Part shown: positions 27,118 through 36,698 of the stretch, in pieces
Layout: the number at the start of each line of letters is the position of its first letter
How positions within the stretch are numbered: the first letter of the stretch is position 1
Assembly (NCBI GenBank): GCA_021781655.1
Contig: JAJXWJ010000014.1
Location: 1-55,848, forward strand
DNA: 55,848 nt
DNA from: Bacillota bacterium
GTDB taxonomy: Bacteria; Bacillota; Clostridia; Clostridiales; Clostridiaceae
Direction of reading: 5' to 3'
Position numbers and translations under genes: made by a program
The notes under the pieces: model-generated
The model's database searches: none
What the model was told of the DNA's origin: nothing
What the model saw: only the letters and a program-made list of their open reading frames with translations

Positions 27118-28183
27118 TTTTATATTCCCCCATATCCATTAATATTTTTTCAAACTTATCCACAGATTTTTGCCAAGAAAAATTCAATACCGTATTATTT
27201 CCATTATTGCTTATACGTTCTAATAAATCATTGTCTTTTAATATTTTTAATAAATTATTTGCAAGACCGTTAATATCCTCTGGTTCAGATATTAACATAT
27301 TTTCACCATTAATACCAATTTCTTTTACTGCTCCAGTATTAGTACCTACAACAGCACATTTACAAGCCATAGCTTCTAATGGTGTCAACCCCCAACCTTC
27401 AAATCTACTAGGAAAAACAAAAACATCTGACTTGCTATATATTTCTCTCAATTCATTTTTATTCGGTTTCAGATGAAATTCTGCATATTCTGGTACATCT
27501 ATTCCTTTTTCTAATCCAAAAACTATTAATTTCAAATTATTAATTTGTTTTTTTACAATTTGGAAAGCCTTTATACCATCTTCAAAGCCTTTCCAATTAA
27601 TTTTACTATACATAATGCAAACTGTTTGATTGTTAATAATTTTATTATGGTTGTAAAATTCATTAAAATCAATGCCATTATGAACTAGCTGCACTGCTTT
27701 ATTGTTAAACTTGTCCTTCATTAAGTCTTGTAACCATTTTGCGACAACTATTTGATTTAAATCTAATTTATAACTATTATCTACCTTATTTAATGGTCCA
27801 CTCCAAGTTTCATAATGCTGAATTAAATAAAACTTTTTTCCTTTTGTTTTATTTAATTTATTAACATCGTATGCTGTTGGCCAAGCCGTTGCTATTGATA
27901 TATCTGCTTCTCTAATAAATGTATTATTAATTAAAGGCACCAATTTTATTGGTACTTTTAATTTAAACCAATTTACCGTTTTCCCTCTTACAATTGAATT
28001 ACCAATTGAAGCCTTAATGTTTTTTATAACACCTTTAAAACCAACATTATCAAATTTATATGCTTTCATTGGCACATAACAAATTACATCATGTCCCTTT
28101 TCAGAAAGCCTATTAGCATATTCAAAAATCACTTTTATTCCGCCAGTTTTACCTGTAAACGGAATTATAAAATTAATTTTCAT
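27107..28183 (-). CDS. Glycosyltransferase family 4 (cluster A)
   Basis: A 358-residue GT-B glycosyltransferase. The N-terminus is MKINFIIPFTGKTGGIKVIFEYANRL. The C-terminal half has MYSKINWKGF, VFVFPSRFEGWGLTPLEAMACKCAVVGT (GT4 E-x7-E-type donor motif) and LNFSWQKSVDKFE. It begins 44 bases after a GT2 gene and ends inside the next GT2 gene. Specificity unknown. Confidence 0.88.
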   Translation of the reverse strand: MKINFIIPFTGKTGGIKVIFEYANRLSEKGHDVICYVPMKAYKFDNVGFKGVIKNIKASIGNSIVRGKTVNWFKLKVPIKLVPLINNTFIREADISIATAWPTAYDVNKLNKTKGKKFYLIQHYETWSGPLNKVDNSYKLDLNQIVVAKWLQDLMKDKFNNKAVQLVHNGIDFNEFYNHNKIINNQTVCIMYSKINWKGFEDGIKAFQIVKKQINNLKLIVFGLEKGIDVPEYAEFHLKPNKNELREIYSKSDVFVFPSRFEGWGLTPLEAMACKCAVVGTNTGAVKEIGINGENMLISEPEDINGLANNLLKILKDNDLLERISNNGNNTVLNFSWQKSVDKFEKILMDMGEYKNGM

Positions 28184-28227
28184 AGCAAATCTCCTATAGT
28201 TATATGACTTCTTAGTAAAGCTTTTTT

Positions 28228-29037
28228 TCAGATATCGGTCTTAGTAGCATTTTTTTGCCACACTTTTACATTGATTGCGAATTCATAAAATGCAGATGAA
28301 AATGCCATTATAAATCCAACTTTACCATCTAAAATTCCTAGTTTAAATATGTATCTATAAACAAACATTAAAAACGTTCTAAAAGGGATTTTACTTTTAA
28401 TTTTGTTTTTATCTATAATCCTATTACTGGATGATTTTACAGTAGATTTATTTTGAATTTTTGATAAAGCTTCTAGTTCCGTGTATTTGTTTAACTTTTC
28501 TATATAGGAATTAAAATCAAAATAAGTATAATGCAAAATATCACCGTTTAATTTTCCTATTTTATTACTATCTACTTTTAACTTTTCATGAATTGTTTGC
28601 TCTTCATCAAACAAACCTTTCCCATTTTTAAACATTCTTGCATATGGTATGTCTGGATAAAACCCACCATGTTTTACCCATTTCCCAAACATTATATTTT
28701 TACGTGGCATATAATAAGCATCATATTCATTTTTTTTATTCGTAATAATAATGTTTATTTCATTTGCTAATTGTTTTGTTATAACATGGTCAGCATCTCC
28801 AATTACAATCCAATCATATGTACATCTTTTTATGCCAAAATTCCATTGCTTAGCATATCCATCCCATTTGTTGTAAATAACGATTGCACCCATTTCTTTT
28901 GCTATTTTAACTGTATTGTCAGTGCTCCCTGAATCTATAACTATTATTTCATTAGCGATTTTATTGTGGCTTTCTATAAAATTCTTTATATTTTTTTCTT
29001 CATTATACGTTATTGTAACAACACTTAATCCTTCCAT
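28228..29037 (-). CDS. Glycosyltransferase family 2, WaaE/KdtX-like
   Basis: A 269-residue GT2 enzyme of the short WaaE/KdtX type: LSVVTITYNEEKNIKNFI, EIIVIDSGSTDNTVKIAKEMGA, DWIVIGDADHVI as the D-x-D, and RKNIMFGKWVKHGGFYPD with DEEQTIHEKLKV later. A C-terminal hydrophobic segment (FLMFVYRYIFKLGIL, IMAFSSAFYEFAI) suggests membrane contact. Its start overlaps the polymerase gene by 13 bases. Members of this type add glucose or heptose in other bacteria; here the sugar is unknown. Confidence 0.87.
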   Translation of the reverse strand: MEGLSVVTITYNEEKNIKNFIESHNKIANEIIVIDSGSTDNTVKIAKEMGAIVIYNKWDGYAKQWNFGIKRCTYDWIVIGDADHVITKQLANEINIIITNKKNEYDAYYMPRKNIMFGKWVKHGGFYPDIPYARMFKNGKGLFDEEQTIHEKLKVDSNKIGKLNGDILHYTYFDFNSYIEKLNKYTELEALSKIQNKSTVKSSSNRIIDKNKIKSKIPFRTFLMFVYRYIFKLGILDGKVGFIMAFSSAFYEFAINVKVWQKNATKTDI

Positions 29038-30368
29038 AACTTAAAGCCGACCCTTCTATCTTCTGCAACTAATTTTTCTTTTGAATTAACATTACTAAGT
29101 ATAACAAAAATGCAAATTAATAATAAGTAATCTCCAAAGAAAGTGACATTAAACAAACTTCTTACTAAGAATGAAGATAAAATTCCCATTATACCTATTT
29201 CAAAGTAATTAAATTGCTTTAAACAATTTTTCACAAGATATAACCATAATCTAGCAAAGAAATTCAAAAACAATATTAATCCTAATATTCCTTGATATAA
29301 AAGCAAAGAAAAATATGTATTGTCGATTGCTATATTTTTACTGACTGCAAATTTATCATTTTGCATAAGCCCATAGCCAAATAAAACATTAAAAATATTT
29401 CCCTTCATAATATATTTATTAAAATAACTGCCCCAGCTATTTATTCTATATATTAAAGACATGCTATTAGACATTCCTTGCGTACTGTAATTTGAAAAAT
29501 GAGTTAATGTTCCATATAGTTTAAATAAAACTACGAATACAACAAATATATACATAAAGGGTAAAACCCTAAGAATATAAATATTTATTTTTCTTTCCTT
29601 TGTCATTTTAACAAACTTTATAAAAATTAATGTCACAATTGTTATAATAGTAAAAATATATACGTTCCTAGTTAAACTTATATAAATACAAACTAACGAC
29701 AAACATAAAACTATAATATCTAAAACATTTATTTTTTTGAACAATAACCTGCTTAAGGATAAGCTTAAAACTATTGCAAAGAATGTTCCAAAGTCTAGAG
29801 CAGAATTAAAAAAACCAATTGCTCTTAAGCTACCATAAAAACTTTGACTTAGAATCTTATAATATGAGTCGCTATTGTTTGAATTAAATAGTTGAAAATT
29901 GAACTTATATTGCAAAATCCCAATTATACCTATTACAATGGATATTCCATATAGAATTTTACAAATTGTATCGTAAATACTTGCATTAATTTCAATTGTA
30001 TTATTGCTTTTCACACAATATACAAGCATTAAAGCTGGATAAAACAACATAGCAAAAAATGAAAATACTGTATAAGTAACTCCATAATTAAATCTAAACA
30101 ATAACAAAAAACTTATAAAAGAATATGCTATCCATAATAGAAAAGAAAACATAACTTTTTTATTTACCGCAAGCTTCAACTTATATTTTTTTAATTTGAA
30201 ATAATAAAAACCAAAAAATATAACTATAGCAATAATTATAAACTTTAAATATATGCTCTCAAAAATCACTTTTTTAAAAATTAACAACTGAACATAAGCT
30301 ATTAATCCATAAAATACATTAAATACTACTATCAATAGTGAAAGCATTAATAAAAATTCATCGTACAT
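29025..30368 (-). CDS. wzy: Wzy-type polysaccharide polymerase (cluster A)
   Basis: A 447-residue integral membrane protein with about 12 hydrophobic helices and a large extracellular loop near residues 290-335 (around RINSWGSYFNKYIMKGN, then LFGYGLMQND and DNTYFSLLLYQGILGLILF). That loop matches the Wzy_C/O-antigen ligase pattern. It would polymerise cluster A repeat units. A second polymerase lies in cluster B. The call rests on topology, loop motifs and position among transferase and flippase genes. Confidence 0.82.
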   Translation of the reverse strand: MYDEFLLMLSLLIVVFNVFYGLIAYVQLLIFKKVIFESIYLKFIIIAIVIFFGFYYFKLKKYKLKLAVNKKVMFSFLLWIAYSFISFLLLFRFNYGVTYTVFSFFAMLFYPALMLVYCVKSNNTIEINASIYDTICKILYGISIVIGIIGILQYKFNFQLFNSNNSDSYYKILSQSFYGSLRAIGFFNSALDFGTFFAIVLSLSLSRLLFKKINVLDIIVLCLSLVCIYISLTRNVYIFTIITIVTLIFIKFVKMTKERKINIYILRVLPFMYIFVVFVVLFKLYGTLTHFSNYSTQGMSNSMSLIYRINSWGSYFNKYIMKGNIFNVLFGYGLMQNDKFAVSKNIAIDNTYFSLLLYQGILGLILFLNFFARLWLYLVKNCLKQFNYFEIGIMGILSSFLVRSLFNVTFFGDYLLLICIFVILSNVNSKEKLVAEDRRVGFKLWKD

Positions 30369-30388
30369 ATTTTATCTCCAATACTTAA

Positions 30389-31348
30389 TTATAAATTTTC
30401 AATTCTACCAAATCTATTTTTTAAAAAATCAACATATGCTTTATTAATATAATTAATTTCATCAAATTTAAACTTAATAATTCTTTTTATAACCTTAAAT
30501 AAATAACCAAATACTAGCATAAAACTTAAACCTTTTATGTTGTTTTTTTTATAAAAATATAAACAATTTCTAGTATAATAGTATAATGGTAAATATTTCA
30601 CCTTATTTGTAGTACCACCCTCCTTATGCATAATTTTTGCTTCTGGGCAGTAAACCATTTTCCAATTTTTATTTTTTGCTCTAAAACATAAATCCGTCTC
30701 TTCCCAATAAAGAAAAAATTTTTCATCAAAATAACCAATTTCTTCAAAAAGCCTTGAAGGCATAAACATACTGGCACCATTTATGTAATCTGGCTCATAA
30801 ACAAGGTTATACTCCTCACTGTCTTTAACATTATTTCCATAACTTTTACCTGTAATCATATCTTTTATTTTTAAACTTCCACCAATTGATTGTATTATAT
30901 TATTATTATAATAATATATCAATTTTGCACCTATTATAGCATTTTTATATTCCAGTGAGTATTGTAGCAACTTATCAAGCACATCTTTTTCAACTTCAGT
31001 ATCATTATTTAATAACCAAGTATATTCCATATTAAACTGCTGTGATAATTTTATACCAATATTTGTACCCCCAGCAAATCCTGAATTTCTGTCATTTTTA
31101 TATATTATTATTTTATTATTTTGCCAAGTATCATTATCAATTTCATTATTATTTATTACAAAAAACTTTACGTTATCTTTAATACAATATTGGCATAAAT
31201 TTTCTACTGAATTATCCATAGAATTATTATCCACTATAATTATTTTATATTTCTTATATTGTAATTTCAATAAAGACTTTAAACACTCAATCGTATCTTT
31301 ATAATTGTTCCAATTAACAATTACTATACTAACTTTATCATTATTCAT
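30389..31348 (-). CDS. Glycosyltransferase family 2, rhamnosyltransferase-like (WbbL type)
   Basis: A 319-residue GT2 enzyme: VSIVIVNWNNYKDTIECLKSL, IIIVDNNSMDNS, NSGFAGGTNIGIKLS, WLLNNDTEVEKDVL (D-x-D equivalent), INGASMFMPSRLFEEIGYFDEKFFLYWEETDLCFRAK. This pattern is typical of WbbL/RfbN-like transferases, many of which use dTDP-rhamnose. Rhamnose genes are not present here, so the donor is uncertain. It lies 22 bp after the preceding GT4 gene. Confidence 0.88.
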   Translation of the reverse strand: MNNDKVSIVIVNWNNYKDTIECLKSLLKLQYKKYKIIIVDNNSMDNSVENLCQYCIKDNVKFFVINNNEIDNDTWQNNKIIIYKNDRNSGFAGGTNIGIKLSQQFNMEYTWLLNNDTEVEKDVLDKLLQYSLEYKNAIIGAKLIYYYNNNIIQSIGGSLKIKDMITGKSYGNNVKDSEEYNLVYEPDYINGASMFMPSRLFEEIGYFDEKFFLYWEETDLCFRAKNKNWKMVYCPEAKIMHKEGGTTNKVKYLPLYYYTRNCLYFYKKNNIKGLSFMLVFGYLFKVIKRIIKFKFDEINYINKAYVDFLKNRFGRIENL

Positions 31349-31370
31349 TCTTTCACCTATTTAATAGAAA

Positions 31371-32477
31371 TTAAAATATTTTTTCATATTCCTTTAATGT
31401 TTTACGCACCATATCTTCCCAATTAAATTTTGTAGCTTGTACCATTCCTTTATTTCTCATATCATTATATAATTTTTCATCCTGTATAACTTGATCTATT
31501 TTTTCAGATAACTCTTCTTCATCTAATGGATTAAATAAAAGAGCTGCATCACCAACTACTTCAGGTAGGGATGATTTGTTAGAACAAATAACTGGGCACC
31601 CACAAGCCATAGCTTCAAGCGGTGGTAATCCAAACCCCTCATACAATGATGGAAACACAAATATTTTTGCCAAATTTAATAATATTGGCAAGTCCTCTTC
31701 TTCTACATAACCTATAAATCTAACTTTATTTTGCAAATTTCTTTCTTCTATAAATTCTTTTATTCTATCATTTTCTTTCCCATTGACTACTAAAACAACA
31801 TTGCTTTTAATAATTTTCATGGATTTTAATAAAGTTTCTAAATTTTTATGTGGCTTTAAATTTCCTATGTATAATATGAACTTTTCCGTAAGGTTATATG
31901 CTTTTTTAACCTTTTCTAATTGAATTGCATCGTCAATTTTACAGTACTTCTTATCTACACCATTATAAGTAACCTCAATCTTGTTATCATCACAATTTAA
32001 CCAATTCATAATTTGCAATTTTGAAAAATTAGATACTGTTATAACCTTATTACATTTTAATGCAGAAGGCTTAACTATATATTTATAGTAATATTTATGA
32101 AATCTTGAGTACATTTGAGGAAGCTCCAAATGATTCAAATCATGTATTGTCATAATTGATTTACAATTTATAAAAGGACTAGAAACAAAGGACGGTGAAT
32201 GAAATATAGCGTTTGGCTCTATATTATTTAAAATTAAAGGTAGCTCTATTTGTTCAAATAACGATAAAAACTTAGCTTTAATTTTAATAAATTCAATATT
32301 ATCTATCCCCTTAAATATTTTTGATGCACTTTCTAAATCATTAACTAATAATTTAATATGTATATTTTCCCCATAAATAGATATCCCTTTTATTAATTCA
32401 TAAGTGTATCTACCAATTCCATGCAAATGAGCATTAACCATTCTTGCATCTATTATAACATTTTTAACTTGTTTCAT
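31371..32477 (-). CDS. Glycosyltransferase family 4, likely mannosyltransferase
   Basis: A 368-residue GT-B enzyme resembling the MtfB/WbdB class: [23 protein letters not shown] at the N-terminus, [27 protein letters not shown], then [15 protein letters not shown] and [26 protein letters not shown]. Proteins of this class usually use GDP-mannose, in line with manC three genes upstream. I start at the ATG at 32477, with AAGGT upstream; a TTG two codons earlier is too close to it. It overlaps the preceding gene by 14 bases. Confidence 0.88.
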   Translation of the reverse strand: MKQVKNVIIDARMVNAHLHGIGRYTYELIKGISIYGENIHIKLLVNDLESASKIFKGIDNIEFIKIKAKFLSLFEQIELPLILNNIEPNAIFHSPSFVSSPFINCKSIMTIHDLNHLELPQMYSRFHKYYYKYIVKPSALKCNKVITVSNFSKLQIMNWLNCDDNKIEVTYNGVDKKYCKIDDAIQLEKVKKAYNLTEKFILYIGNLKPHKNLETLLKSMKIIKSNVVLVVNGKENDRIKEFIEERNLQNKVRFIGYVEEEDLPILLNLAKIFVFPSLYEGFGLPPLEAMACGCPVICSNKSSLPEVVGDAALLFNPLDEEELSEKIDQVIQDEKLYNDMRNKGMVQATKFNWEDMVRKTLKEYEKIF

Positions 32478-33597
32478 TTTCAATTACCTTCCATTTTTCT
32501 ACACTTTTGAATTCTTTGTATTTTTCTCCTATGAAATTTTGAATTTTTAATTTAAATATCTTTTCATCAAAGTTTTCTGCATGTCTTCTAATTATTTTTT
32601 TATCAAATTTCATATTTTCAAATCTATATATTGCATTTCTCAAGCTATTTACACTATAATCTTCAAAAAATACTCCTGTTAAGCCCTCAACAACTGTTTC
32701 AAGAGCCCCACCTTTTCCATATGCGATTACAGGTCTGCCACTTGCTTGTGCTTCAAGCGGTGTTATTCCAAAATCTTCTTCACCAGGAAAAATAAAAGCT
32801 CTACATTTTGAATAATATTCTTTAATAACCGAATCTGGTTGCCTTCCTAAAAACTTAATATTACTTTTAGCTTTACTTTCTAGCTTTTGCTTCTCTGGTC
32901 CATCACCAATAATAACAAGCGGCAAACCAAGTTCATTAAATGCTTCTACTGCTAAATCAATTTTTTTATATGGTACCAACCTTGATAATATCAAAAAATA
33001 ATCTTCATCTACATCACTTATATTAAATAAATCACACCTAACTGGAGGGTGAATTACTACACTTTCTTTTTTATAATGTTTCCAAATCCTTTTTGCCACA
33101 TTTTCCGAATTTGCAATAAAAAAGTCCACTCTATCTGCTGAAACTCTATCCCATACTCTTATATAATTCATTACATACTTCAAAAATATACCTTTAAGCT
33201 TATTTAGCCCCCAATTATTAGCATATTCATAATAGTATTCCCAAGCATATCTCATTGGAGTGTGACAATAACAAATATGCATAGTATCTGGACTTGTCAC
33301 AACTCCTTTTGCACATGATGAGCTGCTACTCAAAATCACATCATATTCATTTAAATCAAAACTTTCAAAGGCCATGGGCATAAAGGGAAGTAAACTTTGA
33401 TGCCCTTTTTTTAAATTTCGATTGTTTTGTAAAAATGATGTCCTTACATCTATATTTCTAAGTTCTTCATCAAGATTTTTAGGATTGTATAACGTAGTAT
33501 AAATTGGAGCCTCTTTAAACAATTGTTTAAAATTGATTACTACTCTTTCTGCCCCACCCATATTGGTTAACCAATCGTGCACTAAAGCAACCTTCAC
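32464..33597 (-). CDS. Glycosyltransferase family 4, likely mannosyltransferase (MtfA/WbaZ-like)
   Basis: A 377-residue GT-B enzyme: VALVHDWLTNMGGAERVV at the N-terminus, ICYCHTPMRYAWEYYYEY, ILSRLVPYKKIDLAVEAF, LGRQPDSVIKEYYSKCRAFIFPGEEDFGITPLEAQASGRPVIAYGKGG. These are marks of the MtfA/WbaZ mannosyltransferase group. I start at GTG (33597, giving VKVALVHDW), with GGAG eight bases upstream; the longer ATG reading at 33615 overlaps the manC stop and lacks a ribosome binding site. It directly follows manC copy 3. Confidence 0.87.
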   Translation of the reverse strand: MKVALVHDWLTNMGGAERVVINFKQLFKEAPIYTTLYNPKNLDEELRNIDVRTSFLQNNRNLKKGHQSLLPFMPMAFESFDLNEYDVILSSSSSCAKGVVTSPDTMHICYCHTPMRYAWEYYYEYANNWGLNKLKGIFLKYVMNYIRVWDRVSADRVDFFIANSENVAKRIWKHYKKESVVIHPPVRCDLFNISDVDEDYFLILSRLVPYKKIDLAVEAFNELGLPLVIIGDGPEKQKLESKAKSNIKFLGRQPDSVIKEYYSKCRAFIFPGEEDFGITPLEAQASGRPVIAYGKGGALETVVEGLTGVFFEDYSVNSLRNAIYRFENMKFDKKIIRRHAENFDEKIFKLKIQNFIGEKYKEFKSVEKWKVIENETS

Positions 33598-33611
33598 ATT
33601 TCCAACTCCAA

Positions 33612-34661
33612 TCATAGTACTGTTCTCTTAATTTCTTTTATATTTTTAATGTCTTCTTTTTTCCCTATCAATATTACATCATCGCTTTCAACAACAAATA
33701 TATCTTGAAGTCCTGAAATAATGACTGGTTTATTATTACCTACAATTATATTGTTTTTACTGTTTATATTTATTATGTTTCCAATACAAACATTGTTGTT
33801 TTTATCTTTATCTCTATATCTTTCTATAGAATACCAGGTTCCCACATCATCCCATCCAAATTCACTAGGAATTACAAATATATCTTCTGCTTTTTCCATT
33901 ATTGCATAGTCTATAGAAACATTTTCAACTCTTTCATAATATTCCTTAAGCCTTTTTTCATAATCTGCTTCTGAAGAGCTGGCTATAGCTTTAAGAATAT
34001 CAAAAGTACTCTTTAAGTATTTTTCTGTAAGCCTTAAAATATTTGTAGCCTTCCAAACAAACATTCCACCATTCCAAAGAAAGTCACCATTTTTTAGATA
34101 CCTTTCAGCAGTTTCTAAATTTGGTTTCTCCACAAACATTTCTACTTCTTTTATTTTAAGTCCCGATACTATAGATGCTGTTTTCGCACATTTTATATAT
34201 CCATATCCTGTTTCTGCTCTATCTGGCTTCATGCCTAAAGTTACAATTGCTTCTTCATTGTCCTTAATAAAGCCTTCTGCTGAAGCTATTACATTTCTAA
34301 ATTCATCTTCGTTTCTAATCAAATGATCTGAAGGTAAAACTGCAATAGTTGCATCTTTATAGTACTTTTCAATTTGAAAGGCAGATAAAGTAATGCAAGG
34401 TGCTGTATTTCTTCCTATAGGCTCTATTATTATATTCCTATCTGGAATTCCTGGTAATTGTTCTTTAACTAAAGCTTTATATTTTTCACCTGTAACAATA
34501 AATATTCTTTCAATAGGAATTAAATCCCTTAATCTATTTACTGTCATTTGTATCATTGTTTCTTCCCCTAGAAGTTTCAAAAACTGTTTTGGTTTTTCAT
34601 CAGTAGAAAGAGGCCAAAATCTTTCGCCTCTACCTCCTGCCATTATAAGTGCACATAGCAT
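33612..34661 (-). CDS. manC: Mannose-1-phosphate guanylyltransferase (copy 3)
   Basis: GDP-mannose pyrophosphorylase, 349 residues, single-domain. It has [41 protein letters not shown] and GWDDVGTW. It is nearly the twin of copy 2 at 20273-21322. A clear GGAGGT precedes the ATG. It lies between the cluster A sugar-phosphate transferase and two probable mannosyltransferase genes, so it directly feeds mannose into cluster A. Confidence 0.95.
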   Translation of the reverse strand: MLCALIMAGGRGERFWPLSTDEKPKQFLKLLGEETMIQMTVNRLRDLIPIERIFIVTGEKYKALVKEQLPGIPDRNIIIEPIGRNTAPCITLSAFQIEKYYKDATIAVLPSDHLIRNEDEFRNVIASAEGFIKDNEEAIVTLGMKPDRAETGYGYIKCAKTASIVSGLKIKEVEMFVEKPNLETAERYLKNGDFLWNGGMFVWKATNILRLTEKYLKSTFDILKAIASSSEADYEKRLKEYYERVENVSIDYAIMEKAEDIFVIPSEFGWDDVGTWYSIERYRDKDKNNNVCIGNIININSKNNIIVGNNKPVIISGLQDIFVVESDDVILIGKKEDIKNIKEIKRTVL

Positions 34662-34708
34662 CCTTTGTTACCTCCAAATTTTTAGTTAAAATTATAAGTA
34701 TCTTTTGA

Positions 34709-35386
34709 TTAGTGAGCATTTTTATCTCCAAAAAGCACGAAAAAGGTTTTAAAAATCAGCTTTATATCTATCCATAAATTTCTTTCTTCAATATACCTTA
34801 TATCAAGCTGCATCCATTCTTCAAAACCTATCTTATTTCTTCCCATCACCTGCCAATAGCAGGTAAGTCCTGGTTTAGCCAGAAGCTTTAACTTATGATA
34901 ATCATCAAATTCTTTAACTTCCCTAGGTAAATTTGGTCTTGGACCAACTAAGGACATTTCACCTTTTAAAACATTAATTAATTGCGGAATTTCATCTATG
35001 CTTGTCTTTCTAATAATTCTTCCAACCCTAGTTATTCTAGGATCTCTTTTAATTTTAAACATTGGCCCAGACATTTCGTTTTTATCTTTCAACTGTGATA
35101 ACAACTCTTCAGCATTTACTACCATAGACCTAAATTTATACATTTTAAACGTTTTCCCATTCAGTCCCACTCTCAATTGAGAAAAAAATACTTTTCCTTT
35201 TGAATCTAATTTAATAGCAACTGAAGTAATTAAAATTACTGGGCTAAGCAAAATTATACCGATTAAGGCTCCTAATATATCAATTAATCTTTTAAAAAAA
35301 TAATATGCTTCACTCTTTGTATACTTGTCTATATTATTTCCATTTTGAACTATGTCTAAGTCTTTATCTGTGTGTATATTTTGCAA
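34709..35386 (-). CDS. Initiating undecaprenyl-phosphate sugar-1-phosphate transferase (cluster A)
   Basis: A 225-residue monotopic phosphoglycosyl transferase with an N-terminal re-entrant hydrophobic segment at about 33-58, then VFFSQLRVG, KMYKFRSM, RKTSIDEIPQLINVLKGEMSLVGPRPNLP and LLAKPGLTCYWQV. It starts cluster A polymer assembly. The start codon is TTG at 35386, preceded by GGGGGATGAGGA. It is a close relative of the transferase at 21370-22032; in both cases manC follows directly, so transferase plus manC form a repeated two-gene module. It is the first gene of the minus-strand locus. Confidence 0.93.
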   Translation of the reverse strand: MQNIHTDKDLDIVQNGNNIDKYTKSEAYYFFKRLIDILGALIGIILLSPVILITSVAIKLDSKGKVFFSQLRVGLNGKTFKMYKFRSMVVNAEELLSQLKDKNEMSGPMFKIKRDPRITRVGRIIRKTSIDEIPQLINVLKGEMSLVGPRPNLPREVKEFDDYHKLKLLAKPGLTCYWQVMGRNKIGFEEWMQLDIRYIEERNLWIDIKLIFKTFFVLFGDKNAH

Positions 35387-35676
35387 GTCCTCATCCCCCT
35401 TTACAAAAAAATATAAAATTCATTAAAAAAGCCGTAATTTTTCTATATTTAAATATTATGATAACATTATACAACATTATAATATTAAAATAAATACATA
35501 AATTATTTATGCATATTTTTGCCACAATTTATGAAATTATTGTATGAATTTTTTGTTTATTTAAAATAACTTTATATATAAATAAAATATTAATATTGTA
35601 CCCTTCTCCCTTTTAAAAATATTGCTATTAAACTATAATTATATAATAAAAATAATATATGACCTTGGAGGTATTT
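35387..35676. promoter_or_regulatory. Divergent promoter region of the polysaccharide locus
   Basis: This very AT-rich 290-bp gap lies between the cluster A operon (minus) and the epimerase gene (plus). On the minus strand TATAAT (35466-35471) has a TTTATT -35 at 17 bp. On the plus strand TATAAT elements lie near 35630-35645 with weak -35 boxes. No gene is seen. The exact promoters are uncertain. Confidence 0.4.
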
Positions 35677-36591
35677 ATGAAAGTTTTAGTCACTGGGGGA
35701 GCTGGTTTTATAGGCTCACATATTGTTGATATGCTAATAGAAAAAAATTATTCCGTAGTTATTATAGATAATTTAAGTCACGGTAAAAAGGCATATTTAA
35801 ATAAAAATGCTGTTTTTTATGAAAAAGATATTTGCGATAAGTCACTTGTGGATATATTTGAAAAGGAAAGGCCAGACTTTGTAATTCATAATGCTGCTCA
35901 AATAAGCGTTCCAAATTCTATTTTAGACCCTATCAATGATGCCAATATTAATATTATTGGTTCAATTAATGTACTGGAAGCTGCTGCAAAGGTTGGTGTA
36001 AAAAAAATAATATATCCTGCTTCAGCTGCTATTTTTGGTGAGCCAAAATATCTTCCTATCGATGAAGCTCACCCACTTGAAATGGTATCTGGTTATGGAG
36101 TTTCTAAGCATACTGTAGAGCACTATTTAAATATGTATAAAGCTCTTTATAACCTTGATTTTGTTAGCTTTAGATATTCCAACGTATACGGCCCAAGGCA
36201 GGATAGTTCTGGTGAAGGTGGCGTTGTTGCTATATTTTGCGAAAAACTACTTGGTAATGAAAGCCCGTTTATTTATGGTGATGGTTTGCAAATTAGAGAT
36301 TTTATTTATGTTAAAGATATAGCCCTTGCAAATATTTTAGCTTTAGAAAGTAACCTTTCGGGAATTTACAATGTGTGTACAAATGAGCAGGTTACTGTTA
36401 AGCAATTACTAACTCATATAAATTGTATATTAAACAAACAAATAGCTCCTATTTATACTTCTGAAAGAAAGGGAGATATAAAAAACAGTTATATGTCTTA
36501 TGATAAAATATACAAACAATTTGGTTTTAAGCCAATGACTTCAATTTCAGAAGGCTTAAAAGAAACCTTGGAATATTATAAACAAAAATAA
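35677..36591 (+). CDS. UDP-glucose/UDP-GlcNAc 4-epimerase-like SDR
   Basis: A 304-residue extended SDR: NAD motif VTGGAGFIGSHIVD, upstream PASAAIFGEP, catalytic YGVSKHT (Y-x3-K), RYSNVYGPRQDSSGEGGVVAIF, DGLQIRDFIYVKDIA. It resembles GalE/WbpP 4-epimerases, but the precise substrate is undecided. I start at the ATG at 35677, with GGAGGT upstream; an ATG six codons earlier would bury that site. It is divergent from cluster A and upstream of the LCP gene, which has its own promoter. It probably supplies UDP-galactose or UDP-GalNAc to the polymers. Confidence 0.87.
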   Translation: MKVLVTGGAGFIGSHIVDMLIEKNYSVVIIDNLSHGKKAYLNKNAVFYEKDICDKSLVDIFEKERPDFVIHNAAQISVPNSILDPINDANINIIGSINVLEAAAKVGVKKIIYPASAAIFGEPKYLPIDEAHPLEMVSGYGVSKHTVEHYLNMYKALYNLDFVSFRYSNVYGPRQDSSGEGGVVAIFCEKLLGNESPFIYGDGLQIRDFIYVKDIALANILALESNLSGIYNVCTNEQVTVKQLLTHINCILNKQIAPIYTSERKGDIKNSYMSYDKIYKQFGFKPMTSISEGLKETLEYYKQK

Positions 36592-36628
36592 TGGCAACCT
36601 TTTCTTTATAGTATTTACTTATAATTTC

Positions 36629-36657
36629 TTGACATATATTGTATACAAATGTATCAT
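36629..36657 (+). promoter_or_regulatory. Sigma-A promoter of the LCP gene
   Basis: TTGACA and TATCAT are separated by 17 bp, about 40 bp upstream of the LCP start. The -35 is perfect. Confidence 0.65.
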
Positions 36658-36698
36658 TTAAAGCATGTAAATTAATTCATTAAACTTTGGAGGAAATG

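Noticed and set aside
30598-30780. 60-codon minus-strand open frame inside the rhamnosyltransferase-like gene
   Set aside because: It is an alternate frame of a clear GT2 gene with an unconvincing product.
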